From Schoenoplectus triqueter (taxonomy: Eukaryota; Streptophyta; Magnoliopsida; Poales; Cyperaceae): 29,863 nucleotides of DNA. The DNA lies in the NCBI GenBank assembly GCA_964058805.1, contig CAXKVV010001573.1, positions 1 through 29,863 on the forward strand, in the 5' to 3' direction. The notes under the pieces were generated by a model. It did not search any database. It saw only the letters and a list, made by a program, of their open reading frames with translations, and was not told the DNA's origin. Both the position numbers and the translations under genes were made by a program. Positions within the stretch are counted from its first letter, which is position 1; the number at the start of each line of letters is the position of its first letter. Of this stretch, positions 10,511 through 19,400 are shown piece by piece.

Positions 10511-11111
10511 AACTCTGCAGTTAGCACTATTTTGCACGTGGTTTATTACACTAAAAGCTCTGTCCAAAGAAACATCTTATTGGTTTTTAAATCTTATAAT
10601 AATGTTGCGATGCACGTTCTATAATTCAGTTCACTGTAGATGTAGTTTGTTCCTTTCTCTGTGGTCTCATTAGACAGAATAAAGGCTATCTGATTATTCT
10701 AAAAAAAAAATGACGATTCTAATAAAGACAATTCATTTTCAATTGTTTAATCGCCGTCGTTATTTTAGCTGGGCCATATCTATTGTCAGTGCTGAATCTG
10801 ATATGTTTCTGCTATTCTAGTAACAGCATCCTATATTCCTATCCGTGATGAAAAATCATGATTGAGGTATATGGAATTAAGCACCACTTGCATGAAAAAT
10901 TCAATCTTTGCTACCATCTACAAGAAAACAAGAAATTACACCATCCTTAATATCTTTTGCCATGTAGCTGATGGACAGGTTGTCATTACTGTCTAGTATA
11001 ATTGGTAGTGACATAGTTTTCTTTGAAAGAGGTTTCAAAATTAAATTCTATCTGTAAAAATGTGAAGTGTATGGGTTAAATTGTATGTATGAGTACATTC
11101 TAAGAACTTCC
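10511..11111. other. Unassigned intergenic DNA
   Basis: No gene is visible. A stretch ending AATAAAGGCTATCTGATTAT followed by TCTA and a run of A (10679-10710) resembles a LINE 3' tail, but no coding match or target duplication supports that. The rest is unremarkable. Confidence 0.4.
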
Positions 11112-11120
11112 TAAAAAAAA

Positions 11121-12338
11121 GGGAAAATTAGCTCTATGCCAATTTAAAATTCTTAATTTAGTAAAATGCCACCACAAATTCTAATCTCCATCTAATGCCA
11201 TCATAAAACACAAATAATTAGTTTTTTGCCCTGTATACTGTTTAATCCTCCAATTCATACTGTAAAATACTAATATTTAGCAAAAAGACCAAACTGCCAC
11301 ATGCTTATAACAGACAAATTTGAAATCTCTCTTTTCCGCATAAATGAGCAATCACTTTCTTCATTCGGACTGTTCATCTTCCATTCTGCGTAATACCGTC
11401 CGTCTCCACCTTTTTTGTTCGCAAACAGGTTGCAAAATGCCAATAGAAGTCCTAGAGAAATGCCAGTTAATAACTGGAGCCAAAACAGGTTGCAAAATGC
11501 CAGTTAAGAAACCAGTTAATTCGATATCTGATACTTCCATTTTTCTTAAAATTTATTTATATTTTGCTTATGCGTTGATATTGTTTAATGCCACCTGAAA
11601 AGAAAAGAATCTCAATTGTACGGAATGTTTTATTATCAGTTGTCAGGTCCTGAACTTAATGTCATTTTCTAAAGTCTTTTGTGCTAGCATTGTTAGGTTT
11701 AGTCTTTCAGAATAAAAATGTTTATAATAAATATACAATTTTTTATAATTATCTTCAGTTTTTCTATATGCATCTTTGTACAAGGAAGACAGGACAATGG
11801 ATTCTAACCCAGGATTTGACAGTTGTTACCATTTTAGTTAACTCAGTAATACAAGTATTAGTACTAATATTCAACCAGATTTACGCCCTTTAATTTTTGT
11901 CTTTTTTATTTTTCTTTCTCGGTTTTTTCCTTGGTTGCACAATTGCATTTAAATTGGATTCAGTGATGCAAATTTTACATGACTTGAGACTCGCTATCTG
12001 TAATAACAGTTTATTCAGGTTCTTGTGTTTGCTATACCGGTGAAGAGGCGACCGAGCGAACAAAAAAGGTGGAGACGGAAGATGAACAATCCGAATGAAG
12101 AAAGTGATTGCCCATTTATGCGGAAAAGAGAGATTCCAAATTTGTCTGTTAAACGATGGGGCAATTTGGTCTTTTTTGCTAAATATTAGTATTTTACAGT
12201 ATGAATTGGAGGATTAAACTGTATACAGGGTAAAAAACTAATTATTTGTGTTTTATGGTGGCATTAGATGAAGATTAGAATTTGTGGTGGCATTTTACTA
12301 AATTAAGAATTTTAGAGTGGCATAGAGCTAATTTTCCC
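11121..12338. mobile_element. Mutator-like element with ~300-bp inverted repeats
   Basis: The left arm 11121-11422 and the right arm 12056-12338 are inverted copies, roughly 95% identical by eye, both starting GGGAAAATTAGCTCTATGCC from the outside. The left arm has about 19 extra bases near 11386-11404. Flanking 9-bp words TAAAAAAAA (11112-11120) and TAAAAAATA (12339-12347) match 8/9, the 9-bp duplication typical of Mutator-like elements, although these low-complexity words are weak evidence. The 630-bp interior has no MULE transposase. Frames at 11344-11598 and 11681-11893 cross arm and interior and match nothing I recognise. Confidence 0.8.
11423..11502. repeat. Direct repeat inside the Mutator-like element
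   Basis: The word AAACAGGTTGCAAAATGCCA occurs at 11423-11442 and 11483-11502, exactly 60 bp apart, immediately inside the left inverted arm. The shorter ATGCCAGTTAA word also recurs around it. This may be a small tandem array of interior sequence. Function unknown. Confidence 0.8.
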
Positions 12339-12347
12339 TAAAAAATA

Positions 12348-13390
12348 CGATGGACAGGTGGAATTAATAATCTCCATTTGCAAAAATAGAAATTATCATA
12401 TTTACTTTTGCTTTTAATTAATGTGCCCAAAAGTTCTGATACAAACAAAAGAGCAAATGCTGTCTTGTATTGATGATGTTGACTTGCAACTCTGCTTGGA
12501 GCCATGATTCCCAATTAATCACGAGTGAACCGTAAGATACTGTGATAAGGATGGACTATGCGAGGCACCAAAAACAGCCCACTTCTATTTACTTTAGTTA
12601 TTACTTAAGAAACCAATTTTAATGCATTGGCTGAGAAATTTGCTTCCTATCTCCAGATGTTCGTTTACCATGGTCTCCAAGGAGCATCACATGTCAAATT
12701 AAAAGTACTTACAAATTGTAATCAATTTTTATGGGAACGGAGCCTTTGGACCAACTGTTGTGTCCGATGATCATGAGTATCATCCGATTTCATCGTGATG
12801 CGTATGAAATTTTACTCAGATTTTTTGATAACTTTACAATATTTATTTTTTGATAATTTTACTCAGCATCGGACCTACTCTCGTCCAATTTTTATTGTTC
12901 GTTTTCTTTTTATTTAAAATATTTTACCCTAAATAACCACACAAAGGCATGCATGTATGTTGTTCTTTCCTTGAAATGAACCATGACGTGTTGCGAAAAG
13001 TACTAATTAAATGATCTCTACTTTACTTTTATTTTTATTATTTTCACTAAATAGTTAATATTCATAGGCCAATTTGGTTGTTATATGTTGTAGTTCTGAC
13101 ATAAGTAATTAATTAAAATAAAAATTCTTAAAGAAGTTCCCGAAATTCATTAAGTAAGACATTAGAGGAAATAATTACTTAGCAGTTAGCACCATTTTTT
13201 TCATAATGATAATATGTTAGGTAGTACATTAATTAAGATCATAGAAAAATAATAATTTTAAGAAGGTTTTTATCCGTTATTATCTTTAGAAAGTACTGCG
13301 GGGACATGGATAATAAAAAGCATTAAAGATGAAGAATAAATGATTATACACTTTATAGTTGGGAAAACCTACATGATCAATTCATCACCC
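12348..13390. other. Unassigned intergenic DNA
   Basis: No gene or complete transposon is visible. A loosely symmetrical pair of words about CATCGGAC/GTCCGATG lies at 12760-12880, with TTTTGATAA and TTTTACTCAG repeated twice between them, but no terminal structure can be defined. Confidence 0.4.
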
Positions 13391-13398
13391 CTTTAGCT

Positions 13399-15691
13399 TA
13401 GTGGTTTGAAATGGACCGGACGGTCCAATCAGTCTTGGACCAGACCGTGACCGTGGACTGTCCCTTGCCCTACCATGGTCCGGTCTAACGGTGGGTCAGT
13501 CCTCTTTTCATTCAAAAATGAACCGTGCCGACCCATCCCGTGCGGACTTATGGACCGGACCAGACCGAACCCCCCTCCCACCACCACCCCCAAAACCTTT
13601 TTTTCATAAAAGGTTCTACGATCCCCCAAAGATATCCCCAACTGCCAAAAATAAAAATAAAACACTTTTTTTTATCTTTGCAGAAAAATTCAAAAAATCT
13701 AAATTTTCCCTCCCAAAAATATCTATAAATACCACCCCCATTTACAACTCAAAACACATCATAATATCATTCTCCCTCTCTTCTCAAACCATCACATTCT
13801 CAAATTTTCATTTAATCTCAAATTCTTAAATTTAATTTTCTTATTCCAAAAAATAAAAAATAGTTTAGATTTATTAATTTATTGTTAATCCATTGAAAAA
13901 AAAATTAACTAATCAAAGAAGGTAGAAGACTAGAAGGATAATATTGAGTATTCGTCATTTCTCAATTTCATCGTTGCGATAATATTTCTCATTCAATGTT
14001 AGTTTTTAATTTTAATTAGTTGTAATTTTAATTTATAAAAATTAGTTATGTTGTTAGATTTTATTCGTAATTTTTTATTTGAAATTTGTAGAAATTAGTT
14101 TATTTGTAAAATCTAATTTTTTATTTATATTTTTTATTTGTATAAATTCATTTTTTTCTTAGAATATTATATTTTAGTTTTATGTTGTTAGATTAATAGA
14201 TTTAGAATATTAGATTTAATGTTAAATTCATTTTTTTATTAGAATTTAGTTTATAATGTTAATTTTTTTTAAGGAGAAATTTATTTAGATTGTTGGTTTC
14301 TTTTATAAATTTATTTATTATGTTAAATTTATTTTTTTGTTAGAACTTTCTTTAGAATGTTAAATTTATTTTTTAAGTAGAGATTTATTAGAATGTTGAA
14401 TTTTTTTATAAATTTATTTATTATGTGAGATTCAGTTTTTTTTATAAATTTATTTAGAATGTTAATTTATTTTTTAAGTAGATGATTTTTCTTATATTCT
14501 TTTTTTATATAGAAATAGCAAATCCTCCTAATTCCGTGGATGATTTTATGCACCGGTTGAGTGTGGATATTTTTGGTGAAGATGTAGTTGATAATACAAA
14601 CCACTCATAATATTATCCACAACCACAAGCTGACGCTCCATATTATTCACGGCATGCGAACCTACCACTCCACCCCTCAATCAAATTATATATCGCAAGA
14701 TCTTAACTATCAATCTCAACAAACCACTACATTTACTACACCGCATCATCCTCAATACGTCTCAAGTTCTAATGAAATAACCGAAGAATCCCATCGCAAG
14801 TTCCGACCGCACCCTCCTCTGTCGTAGAAACTCCAACCTTAAGTGTACCCCCATCACCAATGAAAGCGAGACCATCAGAAAAGAAGAGGAAGACAGTTGG
14901 CCTCTCCTACGATGCACCTTGGTGACATTTTTATGAACAAATAAAGGATGCGAGCGGTGTCATGCTCAGCGTAAGGTGCAAAGGTAAAAAAATTAAAAAG
15001 TTTTTTATAGATATTCTAAGACAAACAGTCTAAATACATTTAAAAAGTATGATGATAAACATATATCAAAAAAAGGAGGAAACACAATATCAACCAGACA
15101 CTCGTTTAGTCCAAAGTGTTATAAACACGGATGGTAGTAGAACTCACCAAAGTTACGATGAAAAAGAATGTTGAGTGGGTTTGTCCGGTATATTGCCCAA
15201 AAAGAACAACCAATAAGTATGAATAATTGCTTAAGTTTTGCCCGGTTGGTTATCCGAGGTTGTGGCCAACAATTGTATAAGAGACGACAAACATGCTATA
15301 ACCGAAACCTTAAATAACTCAACCGAGTGGATTTATTTGCTTATATCTGAGTGAGAATGAGACCGACTTGAGATGTTAAAATCCTTCCTCGATGTCTTCT
15401 TCTCGGCAACAATTAGATTTTTAAACAATTAAAAATAATAATTCGAATTAGTTAAAAATTATTATTAAAAAAATATGATAAATTATTATTTTTCCCAATT
15501 CATAAAAAAAAACGGACCGGACTGGACCGTGCCCGTCTCGTGGGGGTCCAGCCCCCGGAGGCCAACGGTGAGACGGGTTCGGTTTTTTTGAATTTAAACC
15601 GCTTAGGATCGGCCTGTGTGAACCGTGCGGGACCGTATACCATCCGAGTTTGAACCGGACCGACCCGGACCGAACCGTTTTCAAATCACTA
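13399..15691 (+). mobile_element. Degenerate hAT transposon adjoining the gene promoter
   Basis: The ends TAGTGGTTTGAAATGGACCGG and its inverted counterpart CGAACCGTTTTCAAATCACTA pair well, and the flanking 8-bp words CTTTAGCT (13391-13398) and CTTTAGGT (15692-15699) match 7/8. Both subterminal zones (13415-13565 and 15510-15680) are rich in GGACCGGACC/GGTCCGGTCC words, typical of hAT subterminal arrays. The AT-rich left interior precedes a broken transposase remnant at about 14518-15410. At 2293 bp it is short for an autonomous element. Its right end lies only 254 bp before the NPR1-like start codon. Confidence 0.85.
14518..15410 (+). pseudogene. hAT transposase remnant with BED-finger relic
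   Basis: Short stretches in shifting frames align in order with a plant BED-type hAT transposase. From 14521 one frame reads PNSVDDFMHRLSVDIFGED before a TAA. After frame changes a Pro/Ser-rich stretch leads to KKRKTVGLSYDAPW (14881-14922), a TGA at 14923, then HFYEQIKDASGVMLSVRCKG. The W-x-HF spacing followed by a cysteine fits the start of a BED zinc finger, but its second cysteine and histidines are not recognisable. Farther on, GSRTHQSYDEKEC and, in another frame, LSFARLV (about 15225-15260) resemble the post-finger segment of these transposases. The catalytic core and dimerisation region are absent. It is non-functional. Confidence 0.65.
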
Positions 15692-15699
15692 CTTTAGGT

Positions 15700-15945
15700 T
15701 TACAATATTCAATATTAATCGCCAGTGCTTGTCTGCTGGAGACAACAATCAGCCCACTTAGCTGAAATTCTTTTAGCATGAAACAAAGACGAACCCGATC
15801 GAATCTCTCTCATTCTCTCTCCCCCTCTTCCCTTCCCAAGTCAACGTCACAAACCATTGGCATTATTCTCCCGCTCCTTCCCCTCTCCTTCCTTGCAATT
15901 CCCCCCCTAAAAACCCCACTCCGACCCGCCACATTGAAGCACCCC
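15700..15945 (+). promoter_or_regulatory. Presumed core promoter and 5' leader of the NPR1-like gene
   Basis: This is the only unique sequence between the hAT transposon and the chosen start codon. It contains an AT-rich patch (ACAATATTCAATATTAAT, about 15701-15718), a pyrimidine-rich stretch (about 15803-15837, CTCTCTC and CCCTCTTCCC) like a plant Y-patch or leader, and the composite W-box/TGACG site described separately. An ATG at 15778 is in frame with the gene and has no stop before 15946. The transcription start cannot be placed from sequence. Confidence 0.5.
15838..15850 (-). promoter_or_regulatory. Overlapping W-box and TGACG (as-1-like) motif
   Basis: The + strand reads AAGTCAACGTCAC. 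On the minus strand this contains TTGACT, a W-box core (TTGACY) bound by WRKY factors, and TGACGT, the core of as-1 elements bound by TGA-class bZIP factors. They abut, about 96-108 bp upstream of the start codon. NPR1 proteins act through TGA factors, and NPR1 genes are known to be controlled through W-boxes, so the placement is suggestive. Each core alone is short enough to occur by chance. Confidence 0.45.
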
Positions 15946-16482
15946 ATGGAGCCTAGTCTCATGACCACGGACTCAGACCACGCCAGCAGCGGCATCTGCT
16001 TCGCTGACCCCACCTCGTCCCACTTCCCCGCTGCTTCTCCTGGCGGCACCACCGGGCCCGATGCTGACGGAGAGGCTCTCAAGCACCTCTCCGATAACCT
16101 GCGCTCCATGTTCCACTCGCTGGATTTGGCCTTCTGTTCCGATGCCACCATCACGTGCCAATCACGTGACATCCCTGTGCATCGCTGCGTGCTCTCTGCT
16201 CGCAGCCCTTTCTTTCGCGACTTCTTCTCCAAAAATCGAGAGAAGATCGACCCAATCGAGGCGCGTGATCTGCTCGGCGATTTTAAGGTCGGCTATGAGG
16301 CACTTGTGCTGGTAATGGAGTACTTATATAGTGGCAGAGTGGGGCAATTGCCGAAAGGGGTTTGTATCTGCGCAGACGAGACTTGCTTGCATGCTGGATG
16401 CCGGCCTGCTGTCGATTTTATGGTGGAGGTTCTCTATGCCTCCTTCACTTTTAACATCTTTGAGCTTGTTAGCCTCTTCCAG
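15946..16482 (+). CDS. NPR1: NPR1-like exon 1: N-terminus and BTB/POZ domain
   Basis: Encodes residues 1-179 and ends at CAG before the donor GTTTGT (phase 0). D9-S10-x-x-x-S14 matches the IkB-like phosphodegron position of Arabidopsis NPR1 (S11/S15). HRCVLSARSPFF places C81 at the site of NPR1 C82, implicated in oligomer formation. The zinc motif C-x4-C-x-H-x2-C lies at 142-152, followed by RPAVDFM. The residue matching NPR1 C156, the reported S-nitrosylation site, is L148. Third codon positions in the first half are strongly GC-rich and become less so toward the 3' end, a gradient common in monocots. Confidence 0.95.
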
Positions 16483-19400
16483 GTTTGTTTCCATTATGTA
16501 TTTATTGTTTTGTTTTTGTTTTGGTTGCTTGTTGATCTTTTTGGGCAGAGTGATCTGATTTTGATGAAGATTCATATTTCATATTGGGTGATGTTTTGGG
16601 CAGAGTGATCTGATTTTGATGGAGATTCATATTGGGAGATGTTTTGGTATCTGCTTGTGTTTGCTTCTTTTGTGTTTCTTTGTCCCCTCTTCAGCCTCCA
16701 AGTATTTTTTTTTTATTTTCTTTTTCATTTCTTTTTATCAAGTTCCAGGGTTATCGACCTAGGGGAAAAGCTTGTTCGTTGTTCGTTCGCTTCATTCCTT
16801 CAGTGTTCTACTTTGTTATATCTGTTAGGCATAGTATGTATAGGGATGGCGGAGTCAGGATTTTAGATTGAGAGTTGGATTGAAGAGGTCAAATGTTTAT
16901 TATAGAGAAAAAAATATTAGAAAAAATCTAATATACAAAAAAAAATTATGAAATTATATATATTTTTTTGAACATTTTTAAAAAATTAGAGTGGGTCAAG
17001 CTCATCCAGCCCCTTCGATCCGCCCGCCCCTGTCAAGGATCAATTGATGTTTCTGAATTTTAAAAAAATAGTATTTTTAAATTAAAATTTTATTAATTTA
17101 ATTTGATTTAAATTAAATTTCTAATTATCTGAATTGTCGGAGTATTTTTTATTAAGAAAAAAATATTTAATATTATGAATAATAAAAGAATTATATAAAA
17201 ATTTAAAATATAAAATTTCGTAAATTTTTTTATAGTTATAATTATTTATTATTTTTAAAATATAAAAATATTATTTTAATATTTTTATTTAATTTCCGAT
17301 AATTTAATGAATTTAAATCGCATAGCTACTAAATTTGATTAGTCATCGTGATCAAAATCCTGCCCCTAATTAGCATTTCCATTCACTTTTTCTCGAAATT
17401 GCAATTTTTGGAACTTGGAAGTCGTTGTGCGACTGTGTATATATAGAAAAAGATTAAGAAAGCATGTTCGTACTGAATTACATAATCATCTTCCAAAACT
17501 AGATAAATTTGCTCCGGGGAAAAGGCAAAAAAAAAGGAAAGAGGTGTCAGCGTGTCACTGATCTAGAATCTAGACAGTCCCAAAATGTCTGTTGACTGCT
17601 GTACTTTTCCTTGTTGCTTAGGTGGAGACCATATATATCCAATGGTGGAAACGAGTAGAGAAGTTTCTAAAACAGTACCTCTTCTCATACCAGCTGGAAA
17701 AACACATACAAATTAAGGGCACAACAATTCACGTGCCCAATTGCAATCTTATAGGAAAGTATAATTTTTATAATAACATTCATCATTGATATTCTCACGA
17801 ATCATGATTAGTACAATTTCGGTGGAAAATGGAAATCCAAGTGGAGGATTTTGATCTCACTATCCATTTAAATGATCCTGGTTAGATTTCCAGCTGATCT
17901 GCATTTCTGTCCAAACTAAGGGCTATCCAATCAAATTATTAATATAAGGTTGACTTTTCATTTGTTCAAATGATGAGATGTTGGTAGTAGCATAGCACTT
18001 ATAATACTGTTTTTTTTTCTGTTATTAGTTTTCCTGACTTAATTCGTCTTTGCCATTTTGGAGATACACTAAAATGACAGAATTCATCACAACTGTTCTA
18101 AATATGTAAATATTGCAACAGAGGCGCTTGATTGATGTACTTGATAAAGTGGAGATAGATGACATGCCACTGATACTATCAGTTTCCAGCATGTGCGATG
18201 GGTCGTGCCAACGGCTCCTGGACCGTTGCATTAATATTGTGGTGTCTTCAAACCTCGACATGGTGACTCTAGAGAAAAAAGCACCTCCCAACATTGTAAA
18301 ACAAATCATGGAAGACCGTGTAAGCCATGGTTACCCACGTGCTGATAATGTCACTAACATTCATGCAAGACGAATCCACCGTGCACTCGACTCGGATGAT
18401 GTTGAGCTTGTCAGGATGTTACTGAAAGAAGGTCACACCACATTAGATGATGCATATGCATTGCACTATGCAGTGGAGCATTGTGACTCCAAAATTACAG
18501 TGGAATTGCTTGATCTCGAGCTTGCTGATGTCAACCATAGGAATTTGCGTGGTTACACTGTGCTTCATGTGGCTGCTATGCGGAAGGAGCCAAAGATTAT
18601 CATCTCTCTCCTAACAAAAGGGGCACGCCCAGCAGACCTTACTCCAGATGGCAGAAATGCCATGCAGATCGCCAAACGGATGACTAAACATGGCGATTAT
18701 TACAGGGTTACAGAAGAAGGGAAGGCTTCCCCAAAGGATATGTTGTGCGTTGAGATATTAGAACAGGCTGAGAGACGTGACCCTCTAATTGGAGAAGCAT
18801 CTGTTTCTCTTGCCATGGCAGGGGATGACATGCGTGGGAGACTCCTGTACCTGGAAAACCGAGGTGTGCCAAATTAAATGTGCATTTAGCCATTTACTTT
18901 TACTTTCCTATTAAATAAATTATCAAAATATTACCATTTGATCCTTCAATTTGTGGTTGTATGATCTAATAAAAACAGTGGCACTGGCGAGGATTATGTT
19001 TCCTATGGAGGCTCAATTGGCAATGGACCTAGCACAGGTTGATCGGACACTTGAGTTCACACTGGGTTCAAACACAAACCCACCAAATGGGAATAATCGT
19101 AGTGCTGCCATGGATCTGAATGAGACACCTTTCCAGATCAAGGAAGAGCACCGTGCTCGCATGAAAGCTCTTGCCGGAACAGGTATCTGCTTTTATGGAA
19201 ATAATATATATCTAATTAGATAATGAAATATGATATAATAATTAGTCATGTTGTTGTTCTACTAAATGTACTCGAAGTTAATTAACATGGCAATCATGTC
19301 CAATTTTCATTTAGTATATTGGTTAACTCACCAATTGATGATCATTAATGCCAACTAGAATGATCCGTCCCTCTCTGGTTGTTTTAATAAAAAAACTGTG

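Larger units (their letters stand above)
16483..18121 (+). other. Intron 1 of the NPR1-like gene (1639 bp)
   Basis: Bounded by CAG|GTTTGT and CAACAG|AGG. It is by far the longest intron. The first 400 bp are T-rich and hold a 55-bp tandem duplication and a possible MITE fragment; 17050-17340 is extremely AT-rich; 17540-17960 is of average composition and contains TTGAC words. The upstream exon frame stays open into the intron to about 16608 by chance. Confidence 0.9.

Noticed and set aside
11344..11598. 84-residue open frame
   Set aside because: It starts in the left inverted arm of the Mutator-like element and runs through its direct repeats; no homology recognised.
13429..13829. Overlapping frames on both strands in the GGACCG-rich region
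   Set aside because: They lie in the subterminal array of the hAT element and extend into AT-rich DNA; no protein family fits.
15810..16232. Minus-strand 140-residue open frame under exon 1
   Set aside because: Shadow of the GC-rich NPR1-like exon 1; no recognisable motifs and it ends in the leader.
16483..16608. Continuation of exon 1 frame past 16482 as coding
   Set aside because: The donor CAG|GTTTGT and exact continuation at RRLIDVLDKV in exon 2 show this is intron.
16841..17369. A hAT element from TAGGGATGG to TGCCCCTA
   Set aside because: The ends pair only with a gap and the flanking 8-bp words (AGTATGTA, ATTAGCAT) do not match.
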